From Desulfatirhabdium butyrativorans DSM 18734 (GTDB lineage: Bacteria > Desulfobacterota > Desulfobacteria > Desulfobacterales > Desulfatirhabdiaceae), in NCBI RefSeq assembly GCF_000429925.1, contig NZ_KE386987.1, positions 109,976 through 173,975 on the forward strand: a stretch of 64,000 nt of DNA, written 5' to 3'. The notes under the pieces are model-generated. The model worked only from the letters and a program-made list of their open reading frames with translations, was not told where the DNA came from and made no database searches. Of the stretch, positions 39,401 through 46,922 are shown piece by piece (the stretch's first letter is position 1; every line of letters starts with the position of its first letter). A program made the position numbers and the translations under genes.

Positions 39401-39497
39401 GATAGACGAAATACCCGGAGTCCGCCAGATCGAGAGCGGACTGCATGCCGGTGATGCCGCCGCCCACCACGAGAACCGAACCGATTGTGTTGTTCAT
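36480..39497 (-). CDS. HdrA-like FAD/iron-sulfur selenoprotein, duplicated type, copy 2 (Sec59)
   Basis: 1005 residues, a full-length paralogue of HdrA1. The N-terminal FAD motif is [18 protein letters not shown], then [21 protein letters not shown] with U from TGA 39323-39321. I translated the region between the two conventional frames (39320-38841) and found no further stop; it holds [12 protein letters not shown] and [17 protein letters not shown], the latter a variant second cluster with inserted residues. A second FAD module starts near residue 600 ([17 protein letters not shown]). The C-terminal clusters are [12 protein letters not shown] and [15 protein letters not shown] 39497 starts the family N-terminus. 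It is the first gene of the locus, about 210 nt after a promoter. Confidence 0.94.
39288..39305 (-). promoter_or_regulatory. Candidate bacterial SECIS hairpin, HdrA2
   Basis: Fifteen nt after TGA 39323-39321; identical in sequence and distance to the HdrA1 hairpin, including all six third-codon bases. Confidence 0.7.
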
Positions 39498-39718
39498 CTG
39501 TATTACCCCTGTGTAGTGGTTGATTGCATGGCGGGATCGAAATCGAAGTGTTTTTCGGATCGACCGCCGATCAGCCTTTGGTGCACAACCTACGCTCAAG
39601 GCCGATGTTGCATGGTAACAACTTCCTGAGCCCATGTCCTTGGTTTCGCATCAGAACCCTGCTGGAACGGGTTGCCGCGGGAACAGTGAAAGGGCATCGA
39701 CTGTCTAAAAAGAAATAT

Positions 39719-39748
39719 CTTATTGCCAAAGATCGATACGGGTGTCAA
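39719..39748 (-). promoter_or_regulatory. Probable sigma-70 promoter of the Hdr-MvhD-MetVF locus
   Basis: Minus-strand TTGACA (39748-39743), 18-nt spacer, AATAAG (39724-39719). The -35 is a full match and the -10 matches four of six. The predicted leader to the hdrA2 ATG is about 210 nt. The rest of the 39498-40020 gap holds a heptamer repeat (39965-39995) and no recognised gene. Confidence 0.5.
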
Positions 39749-40020
39749 GGCATTTAAACAGGTGTAAGGGGTGCGGCGGCAATTTATGCGGATCGGCAGG
39801 AAGCGAACTTTCGATTTCCAATGTAAAAAGGTTGATTCCCAAAGCCTTTTTGGATAGCATGCCTGCCCGATGGCACATACCGGAACAAGCCGGATACCGC
39901 CCAGGATCGCTCATGGCGAGGGTATCGATCCCGGGCACGAATTCAGCAGCCAGGCGCTTTTCTTCTGACTCCTGACTCCTGACTTCTGACTTCTGTTTTC
40001 ACGACGAAGGGTACATCCTC

Positions 40021-40281
40021 ATGAACCAGCATTCCCATCAGTTTGTCGAAACCTATACGGGCCTTGTCGGTTTCGGAATGGATCGGGATACCGATCAGAA
40101 CACCATCATTTATTATTTACAGAAATTTTCGGATGATGCCTTGATGCAACACCTTATCCGGAAAATGACGCAGGAAGAGCTCGATGAAATCTTTGAGCTC
40201 ATCAACCGGATACTGAAGGCCCACCTGAGTGAAGACGAGTACCACCGCCTCTTTCTGAAGGACGAGCATCATCACCACTGA
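40021..40281 (+). CDS. Small conserved-looking hypothetical protein with natural His tail
   Basis: 86 residues, soluble, acidic, mostly helical (FSDDALMQHLIRKMTQEELD, EIFELINRILKAHLSEDEYH). It ends in KDEHHHH, which with HSHQ near the N-terminus could bind a metal. I recognise no domain. It is divergent from the Hdr locus and precedes the M29 peptidase by about 150 bp. Codon use and open frame look genuine, but no good ribosome-binding site was found. Confidence 0.7.
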   Translation: MNQHSHQFVETYTGLVGFGMDRDTDQNTIIYYLQKFSDDALMQHLIRKMTQEELDEIFELINRILKAHLSEDEYHRLFLKDEHHHH

Positions 40282-40429
40282 TGGAATCGCAAACCATGCA
40301 TCAATGAATGCCTCATGCTTCGCGGCATTGCATCGCCTGACGCCGCAAAACGGCCAATGACCGCCGATTCCACCGCCAGAAGACAGCTTTCATGATCCAA
40401 ATTCTCACCTGCATAGCTGCGAGGAACCC

Positions 40430-41632
40430 ATGCTGACCGACGAACAGATTCAGCGTTATGCAAAGACCCTGCTTTGGGGGCTAAAAACCGCAAGGACCGC
40501 TCCATTTCGAAAAAACGATATCGTGCTCATCCGATACGACAGGCCTGCCATCGGATTGATGGAAATCCTCTACGACAGTCTGTTGGCCCAGGGATTCAAC
40601 CCCGTTACCCGAATGCTTTCCACCCCGAAGATGGAAACCGCCTTTTATACCCGATCCGGAGTGAAACAGCTTCGTTTCATCGCTCCGGGTGACAAAGAAC
40701 TCTATCAGCATCTGAACGGCTCGATCGCAATTCTCGGCCCGGAATCGATCACCCATCTTCAGGGTATCGATCCTTTTCGTATCGGGAAAAGCATTCTTGC
40801 CCGCAAACCCCTCCGGGACATCAGTGTCGAGAGGGAACAGCAAGGGCTTTTCGGATGGACCCTGTGCGCCTATCCGACGGAAGAGCAGGCCCACCATGCA
40901 GGCATCGATCTGCAGACGTATTCGGATCAGATCGTCAAGGCCTGTTTTCTGGATCAGGTGGACCCGGTAGCCGAATGGAAAACCGTTTTCCGAAGGGCAT
41001 CCGCCATCAAGGAGTGGCTCAATTCGATGGATATCCGGTCGTATCGCATCGAATCGGAAAACATGGACCTGGTGATCGATCCGGGGAAAGATCGACGATG
41101 GATCGGGGTGACCGGGCACAACATTCCAAGTTTCGAATTGTTTCTTTCACCCGATTGGCGGGGAACCGAAGGGGTGTATTTCGCCGATCAGCCATCTTAT
41201 CGAAGCGGCAACCTGGTCGAATCGGTCCGCCTGGAATTCCGGAAGGGTAATGTCGTCGGTGCAACAGCCGCCGCAGGAGAGGCTTTTTTGAAAAAGCAGA
41301 TCGAAATGGATCCCGGTGCATGCCGGATCGGTGAATTTTCCCTGACCGACAAACGCTTTTCGCGGATCGATCGGTTCATGGCCAATACCTTGTTCGATGA
41401 AAATTTCGGGGGTCAATACGGAAATTGTCATATCGCGCTGGGCGCATCCTATGCCGACACCTACAGCGGAGATCCGGCCGGGCTTACCCGGCAGGCCAAG
41501 GTGCGGTTGGGCTTCAACGATTCGGCGCTCCACTGGGACCTGGTCAATACGGAGCCCAAGCGGGTAACGGCGGTGCTGAAGGGCAACAAGCGGATGGTGA
41601 TCTACGAAGATGGCATGTTCAAGGGAAAATGA
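40430..41632 (+). CDS. M29 family aminopeptidase-like protein
   Basis: 400 residues resembling thermophilic metallo-aminopeptidases of family M29 (AmpS/AmpT). Characteristic C-terminal blocks are CRIGEFSLTDKRF, TLFDENFGGQYGNCHIALGA and SALHWDLVNTEPKRV, which in M29 enzymes include the Glu/His/Asp metal ligands; an intact set seems present. N-terminal VLIRYDRPAIGLMEILYDSL matches the domain that begins these proteins. A cytoplasmic peptidase role is expected. Followed after 44 bp by the epimerase gene on the same strand. Confidence 0.82.
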   Translation: MLTDEQIQRYAKTLLWGLKTARTAPFRKNDIVLIRYDRPAIGLMEILYDSLLAQGFNPVTRMLSTPKMETAFYTRSGVKQLRFIAPGDKELYQHLNGSIAILGPESITHLQGIDPFRIGKSILARKPLRDISVEREQQGLFGWTLCAYPTEEQAHHAGIDLQTYSDQIVKACFLDQVDPVAEWKTVFRRASAIKEWLNSMDIRSYRIESENMDLVIDPGKDRRWIGVTGHNIPSFELFLSPDWRGTEGVYFADQPSYRSGNLVESVRLEFRKGNVVGATAAAGEAFLKKQIEMDPGACRIGEFSLTDKRFSRIDRFMANTLFDENFGGQYGNCHIALGASYADTYSGDPAGLTRQAKVRLGFNDSALHWDLVNTEPKRVTAVLKGNKRMVIYEDGMFKGK

Positions 41633-41676
41633 CGAATGAGGATGGTTTTTTCAGCAGGTATCCATAAAGGAGCATC

Positions 41677-42654
41677 ATGAAAATCCTGATTACCGGCGGC
41701 GCCGGTTTCATCGGTTCGCATCTGGCGCAGCTTTGCCTCGAACGGGGCGATGAAGTTTATATCATTGACGATCTTTCGACAGGTTCCATGGACAACATTC
41801 GCTTTCTGATGGAAGACGATCGTTACCGGAACCGGCTTTTCGTGACCATCGACACGATTCTCAACCACGAGGTCATGCTCGAGCTTACCGGTACCTGCGA
41901 TTGGGTCTTTCATCTGGCTGCGGCGGTCGGGGTGCGGCTCATTCTGGAAAAACCGCTCGAATCCATCCGCATCAACATACAGGGAACCGAAAAAGTTCTC
42001 GAACTGTGCAACAAATTCAAAAAGAAGGTGCTCATCGCATCCACATCGGAAGTCTACGGCAAACATCTGCATGCGCCGCTTGTCGAAACAGACAACATCA
42101 TCTACGGTCCTTCGAGCAAATTCCGGTGGAGCTATGCGGCATCCAAACTCATGGACGAATTCACGGCGCTGGCCTACTACCGGACCCATGATCTGAAAGT
42201 CATCATCACGAGGCTTTTCAATACGGTCGGCCCCCGGCAGACCGGGGCCTATGGCATGGTCATTCCCCGTTTCGTGACGCAGGCCCTCCGCAACGAACCG
42301 ATCACCGTGTATGGTGATGGCTCCCAGACCCGAACCTTCACCTATGTCAAGGATGTTGTGAGTGCGCTGGTGGGATTGATGGAGGCGGAGAATGCCGCAG
42401 GGGAAGTTTTCAATGTCGGCGGAATCGAGGAAATCGCCATTGCCGAGCTGGCCCGCCGCATCGTCGCGATGACCGGTTCCACCTCCGTGATCACCCTCAT
42501 CCCCTATGAAAAGGCTTTCGGTAAGGATTTTGAAGACATGCTGCGCCGTGTGCCGAGCATCGAAAAGATTCACCGATTGATCGGTTACGAGCCCAAAACG
42601 GATCTGGACGAGATCCTGCGTCAGGTCATTCAGTCCATCCGGGAAAAAGCATAA
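41677..42654 (+). CDS. NAD-dependent epimerase/dehydratase (extended SDR, nucleotide-sugar type)
   Basis: 325 residues. The NAD-binding motif GGAGFIGSHL opens the protein and the catalytic YxxxK is SYAASKLMDE near residue 155, with STSEVYG supplying the Ser/Thr. FNTVGPRQTGAYGMVIPRFV is typical of nucleotide-sugar epimerases, dehydratases and UDP-glucuronate decarboxylases. The substrate cannot be settled from sequence. AAAGGAG precedes the ATG. Probably used for surface polysaccharide precursors. Confidence 0.9.
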   Translation: MKILITGGAGFIGSHLAQLCLERGDEVYIIDDLSTGSMDNIRFLMEDDRYRNRLFVTIDTILNHEVMLELTGTCDWVFHLAAAVGVRLILEKPLESIRINIQGTEKVLELCNKFKKKVLIASTSEVYGKHLHAPLVETDNIIYGPSSKFRWSYAASKLMDEFTALAYYRTHDLKVIITRLFNTVGPRQTGAYGMVIPRFVTQALRNEPITVYGDGSQTRTFTYVKDVVSALVGLMEAENAAGEVFNVGGIEEIAIAELARRIVAMTGSTSVITLIPYEKAFGKDFEDMLRRVPSIEKIHRLIGYEPKTDLDEILRQVIQSIREKA

Positions 42655-42674
42655 GTTTCCTTGTCATTCAGGCA

Positions 42675-42733
42675 TATCCGCTTTTATCGCGACAAAATGC
42701 ATCCTGGTTGTCTTTTTCCGATGAAAGCGGATA
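42675..42733. terminator. Possible bidirectional stem-loop between convergent genes
   Basis: Ten-base perfect arms TATCCGCTTT (42675-42684) and AAAGCGGATA (42724-42733) with a long loop. Location between two convergent stops suggests transcription termination, but the loop is long and T-runs are weak. Confidence 0.35.
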
Positions 42734-42753
42734 CCTTCGCCTTCCCCCATTCG

Positions 42754-43719
42754 TCACTCACCCCGCATCATTTCCAACGCTTCCTGCGCCGCCTCGATCA
42801 CTTCCGGGTTCTTTTCGTTGCGCAGCGCCGCCATCACCCGATCCCGATGGGAAACGGCCCCGATTTCACCCATGACATACAGAATATCTCCCTTGATCCG
42901 ATCATCCGAGCCGGCGAAGCGGGGCCAGAGCATATCGGCAATGCTTCTGGCAAGTGCGGGTGCTTCAATAACCAGCGTTTCTACAGCCACCATTGCGCCC
43001 AACCGGATTTGCCATTGGGGGTGCACCAGAAGATCGATAAAGGCGGGCAGAATACAACGGTGCATGAGCATAATTTCGGCGAGCCTGGCTGCCTGACCGT
43101 CTGAAACGAGGCTTTCGAGGCTGGCCGCTCCGATGCGCAGGGGATCCCGATTGATCGCGGCATCGATCACTTCCTGCAGATCAAGCTGGCCGCCCCATCG
43201 AAAACCGCCTTCCAGAACAAGCGTCGGGACCGACTGGATGCCATCGGTCTCGGTGGCAAAGCGGAAAGCATCCACGATATCCAGTCGAATCCACTCACTG
43301 TTCAGGCAAAGGGCGTTCATCTGCCGTACAGCCTTCGGGCAATGCGGACAAGATGCGGCAACAAACAGGGTGAACACTGCCGGTACATTCAGGGACCGGA
43401 GCCTGCCGCTCATTGCCGCATCGAAGGCGGGAACATCCCCTTCGGCAATCCATTCGAGAGCCTCCAGAAAAGGGGTAAGCTCATGTCCTTCCGGAACGAT
43501 GCTGTACCGAATCCGTGGATGGATCCGGAGAAAAGGCGTCTGGTTTCCTTCTTCAGTCTCGCCCACCACGGCTACATTCGGAAACAGACCGGAAAGCGCG
43601 TGGGCGAAGCCTTCAAAATCGGGCGTTGCCGGATGAGCGCTCCGATGCAGGCCGATTTGGACAGGATTCTTCAGTCGGCCCTGCCATTGCCGGATTACGG
43701 CTTGATCTTCCGGTCTCAT
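42754..43719 (-). CDS. AhpF-N-like thioredoxin-fold protein with HEAT-like repeats
   Basis: 321 residues. Residues about 1-190 resemble the tandem thioredoxin-fold N-terminal domain of AhpF: TLFVAASCPHCPKAVRQMNA has the CxxC redox pair, followed by LDIVDAFRFATETDGIQSVP with the cis-Pro and TLVLEGGFRWGG. Residues about 200-321 look like HEAT repeats (HPQWQIRLGAMVAVETL, DRIKGDILYVMGEIG, EKNPEVIEAAQEAL). The ATG overlaps the stop of the upstream flavoprotein gene as ATGA, so the two are coupled. AhpF fuses this kind of domain to a flavin reductase; here the two parts are separate proteins. Confidence 0.85.
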   Translation of the reverse strand: MRPEDQAVIRQWQGRLKNPVQIGLHRSAHPATPDFEGFAHALSGLFPNVAVVGETEEGNQTPFLRIHPRIRYSIVPEGHELTPFLEALEWIAEGDVPAFDAAMSGRLRSLNVPAVFTLFVAASCPHCPKAVRQMNALCLNSEWIRLDIVDAFRFATETDGIQSVPTLVLEGGFRWGGQLDLQEVIDAAINRDPLRIGAASLESLVSDGQAARLAEIMLMHRCILPAFIDLLVHPQWQIRLGAMVAVETLVIEAPALARSIADMLWPRFAGSDDRIKGDILYVMGEIGAVSHRDRVMAALRNEKNPEVIEAAQEALEMMRGE

Positions 43720-45071
43720 GCTGCGCCTCCCGCCAGAGCTTTCATCAACTGATTGGCTGCGGTCAGCATCGGATCCCACACCGGAGAAAACGGCGGCGCA
43801 TAGGCCAGATCAGTCTGATAGAATTGAAACACCGTCATCCCGACATGAAGGGCAACGGCAATGGCATTGATGCGATGTGCAGCTCCCTCCTTGCCGACGA
43901 TCTGCCCGCCGAGAATCATTGCGCTTTCCCGATCCGCAAGCAGGTTCACCCAGATGGGGCATCCCCCCGGATAGGCGTGTGCCCGGGAGCGGCTTTCAAT
44001 CACGATCTCCACGGGATCGAATCCGGCCTGTTCTGCCTCCTTCCGGCTCAAACCGGTTTTGGCCACCTCCAGATCGAACACCTTGAACACGGCAGTACCG
44101 GCTATTCCGTCCACTGCCTTGGGATTGCCGCACATGGCGTCCGCAGCGGCCCATCCGGCGCGGTTCGCCCGCAGCGCCAGCGGGATCCACACCTTTTTCC
44201 GGGATACGATGTGCAGCGCATCGGCGCAGTCTCCTGCGGCATAGATGAACGGGTCCGATGTGCGAAGCAAGGCATCGGTTTCAATGGCATTCTGAACGCC
44301 CAGACGGATGCCGGCCGTGGCAGCCAACGCGCTGTTGGGTATTACCCCGGTGGCACACAAGAGACCGTCTGCGGAAAGACGGAAGCCCTCTTGTCCCATC
44401 ACCTGGATGCCGTCCGCCGAATGCTCGATGGCTTCTATGGGGACACCCGGATGGAGTGCCACCCCCTTTGATTCAAGCTCGCTCTGGATGACCTGCGCCA
44501 GTTGCCTGGCCATATCCGGCAGCAACAGCGGCCCCGGTTTGATCATGCTGACCCGGATGCCCCTGGATACCAATGCCTCCGCCATTTCGAGCGCGATGTA
44601 TCCCATGCCGAGAATGGCGACATGCCCCGGATTTCGGGAAGCCAGCCAGGATTTGATCCCTCTGCCGTCCTCCAGATGACGCAGTACGAGAACACCCGGG
44701 GCATCGATCCCCGGAATCCGCGGTTTTTTGGCCGATGCGCCTGTGGCGATGAGCAATCGGTCGTAGGGAAACGAAACGATTTTTCCGTCGACGGTTTTCC
44801 CTTCCACCTTGCGCCGGGCGCGATCGATGGAAAGCGCTTCGTGGCCTAGATACAGATGAATCCCCTGTTTCTGGAAGGCCGCAGCGGATCGGACGATCAG
44901 ATCATCCATGGAGCGCGAAGGGTCGGCGATGTTGTATGGCATGTTGCAGGCGCTGAAAGAAACATCGGTTGTCCTTTCCAGGACATGGACTTCGAAATCC
45001 GGGCGGTTTCGCCGAATGCGGCTTGCTGCGCTCATACCAGCGGCATCGGCCCCAATGATGACGATCTTCAT
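43716..45071 (-). CDS. CoA-disulfide reductase/NADH oxidase-like flavoprotein
   Basis: 451-residue pyridine-nucleotide disulfide oxidoreductase. FAD motif MKIVIIGADAAGMSAASRIR; the active-site region VSFSACNMPYNIAD has the single Cys of CoA-disulfide and persulfide reductases (SxxxCxxPY). The NAD motif is AILGMGYIALEMAEAL, the second FAD motif PFIYAAGDCADA, and a C-terminal dimerisation domain follows. Its translation is coupled to the thioredoxin-fold/HEAT protein. A likely role is NAD(P)H-driven reduction of a disulfide or persulfide, possibly on that partner. Confidence 0.92.
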   Translation of the reverse strand: MKIVIIGADAAGMSAASRIRRNRPDFEVHVLERTTDVSFSACNMPYNIADPSRSMDDLIVRSAAAFQKQGIHLYLGHEALSIDRARRKVEGKTVDGKIVSFPYDRLLIATGASAKKPRIPGIDAPGVLVLRHLEDGRGIKSWLASRNPGHVAILGMGYIALEMAEALVSRGIRVSMIKPGPLLLPDMARQLAQVIQSELESKGVALHPGVPIEAIEHSADGIQVMGQEGFRLSADGLLCATGVIPNSALAATAGIRLGVQNAIETDALLRTSDPFIYAAGDCADALHIVSRKKVWIPLALRANRAGWAAADAMCGNPKAVDGIAGTAVFKVFDLEVAKTGLSRKEAEQAGFDPVEIVIESRSRAHAYPGGCPIWVNLLADRESAMILGGQIVGKEGAAHRINAIAVALHVGMTVFQFYQTDLAYAPPFSPVWDPMLTAANQLMKALAGGAA

Positions 45072-45293
45072 GGATACCCTCCTTCAATGTTCATGGCAGC
45101 AAGCGCCATTGTCGGGAATCAAAATTGCGGTTTCCTGCATGCGGATTTGGCGATTGGATGGCGATGATGAGGACTCTCTCTCCCCACGATGCGTCCAGCT
45201 GCATTTTCACGATGGATCAAATCGATCACCACAAGGGATAAGGGCAGGACTTAACCACCGCCCACTGCCGATCGCCCACTGCCGACTGCCCAC
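45072..45293. repeat. Intergenic region with GCCCACTGCC-type tandem units
   Basis: Three copies of CCGCCCACTGCCGATCG-like units at about 45257-45297, just past the kinase stop. The same GTGGGCAGT motif appears near 26922, 58170, 58661 and 63045. No gene seen. Confidence 0.6.
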
Positions 45294-46856
45294 TTATTTC
45301 ATGGCTTTCTGGATGGCACGGTTGAGGTCCTCCATCCGGTAGGGTTTGGCGATATAGCCTCTGGCCCCGGCTTCAATGGCCCGATCCGAATGGCCGATCG
45401 GGCCGTACCCGCTTGCGATGAGCACCTTGACTGCCGGATCGATCTGGAGCAATTGTTTGAGGCATTTGTAACCACCCATGCCCGGCATCCCCAGATCGAG
45501 AATGACCAGATCGATGGGATCGCTTTTGTTCTGGTACTTCAGCAACGCCTCTTCGCCGCTCTCGGAAAGGATGACCCGATAGCCCAGCCGATCCAGAACT
45601 TCCTGACAGAATTCCCGGATGAAAGGGTCGTCATCCACAACGAGAATGGTCCGATGATCGCTTTCGTTCAATGTAATCGGTTCGACGACGATATCGCAAA
45701 CCTCCTCCCGGCCGGATTGTGCAGGGAAAAAGATTTCGAATACCGTCCCCTCTCCGGGGTGGCTCATGCACTGGATATATCCGGAATGACTCTTGACGAT
45801 CCCGAACACGGTGGCAAGACCCAGCCCCGTGCCTTTGCCGATTCCCTTGGTCGTAAAGAAAGGATCGAAGATGTGCCGGACCGTTTTCTCATCCATCCCG
45901 CAGCCTGTATCCGTCACCCGAAGCAGCACATACAGGCCCGGGTTCATCTGCAGACCGTTGGCGTTCTTGTTTTCTGCTATCCGGGCCATCCGTGTTTCAA
46001 TGTGCAGCACCCCGCCGTTTGGCATGGCGTCTGCGGCATTGGTGGCCAGATTCAGCATGATCTGGTCAAGCTGGGTCGGATCGGCATGGATCAGCCCCAG
46101 ATCAGGCTGAAGCCTTTTTTCGATGGCCACCATTTTGGGCAGGGTCCGCTCGAGCAGAATCAGACTTTGTCGAATCACATCATTCAGTTGCAGCAGCCGC
46201 AGCTCCGGGCTGACTTTTCTGCTGAACATCAGAATCTGTCTGACGAGCTGTTTGGCCCTTTCGGCGGATTTCAGAATCTGGGTGATATCGTGCGGCTTGC
46301 AAATGCCCTTTTGGGCGTCCATCAGGGCCATCTGCCCGAATCCCATGATTGCACCAAGAATGTTGTTGAAATCATGCGCGATTCCTCCAGCGAGCACTCC
46401 GAGCGCCTCCATCTTCTGCGCCTGGATGAGCTGGATTTCAAGCCGGGCTTTCTCCATTTCGGCTTCCTTCCGGCTCGAAATATCCATATATACGGCCTGG
46501 ATGCCCACCTGGCGGTCTCCGGATAAAAGGGGGGAACCGGTCACGGCCACATCGATGATCCGGCCGTATTTCGATTTTCTTCGGGTTTCGACCTGGATTC
46601 GCTGGCCTTCCGCAATGCGGCTGCGCAGGGCGTGGGCTTCTTCCTTCAGATCATCCGGCGCCAGCAGGGAGCTGATGTTTTTTCCACGAACCTCTTCGAG
46701 ACCATAACCGAAGAGCCGGGTGAATTCCTGGTTGATCCGAACGATATTGCCTTCAAGACCCGAAATGACGATTGCCACAGGAGAGTTTTCAATGAGTTGA
46801 TCATAAAAGGCGAGCTGTTCCCGCAGTTTTTGCTCCGTTATGGAATCCATACTCAT
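45294..46856 (-). CDS. PAS-domain sensor histidine kinase with C-terminal receiver
   Basis: 520 residues. A PAS domain lies near the N-terminus ([36 protein letters not shown]), followed by a short coil, HisKA with the H-box [20 protein letters not shown], HATPase ([33 protein letters not shown]) and a C-terminal receiver ([32 protein letters not shown]). The HDFNN H-box puts it in the group of kinases with built-in receiver. ATG 46856 with GGAG upstream is preferred to starts at 46916 or 46877. It follows the molybdopterin enzyme gene on the same strand. Confidence 0.93.
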   Translation of the reverse strand: MSMDSITEQKLREQLAFYDQLIENSPVAIVISGLEGNIVRINQEFTRLFGYGLEEVRGKNISSLLAPDDLKEEAHALRSRIAEGQRIQVETRRKSKYGRIIDVAVTGSPLLSGDRQVGIQAVYMDISSRKEAEMEKARLEIQLIQAQKMEALGVLAGGIAHDFNNILGAIMGFGQMALMDAQKGICKPHDITQILKSAERAKQLVRQILMFSRKVSPELRLLQLNDVIRQSLILLERTLPKMVAIEKRLQPDLGLIHADPTQLDQIMLNLATNAADAMPNGGVLHIETRMARIAENKNANGLQMNPGLYVLLRVTDTGCGMDEKTVRHIFDPFFTTKGIGKGTGLGLATVFGIVKSHSGYIQCMSHPGEGTVFEIFFPAQSGREEVCDIVVEPITLNESDHRTILVVDDDPFIREFCQEVLDRLGYRVILSESGEEALLKYQNKSDPIDLVILDLGMPGMGGYKCLKQLLQIDPAVKVLIASGYGPIGHSDRAIEAGARGYIAKPYRMEDLNRAIQKAMK

Positions 46857-46922
46857 GTCAGCTCCACCGGCCTCCATATCCCTGTCGAAAATGAAATCAA
46901 GACATCCTTGTCTCAAAAGAGC

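Noticed and set aside
30654-39497. Reading the five Hdr/MvhD genes as frameshifted or decayed pseudogenes
   Set aside because: The only interruption in each is one in-frame TGA at a conserved Cys site, with a hairpin at constant distance and otherwise intact motifs.
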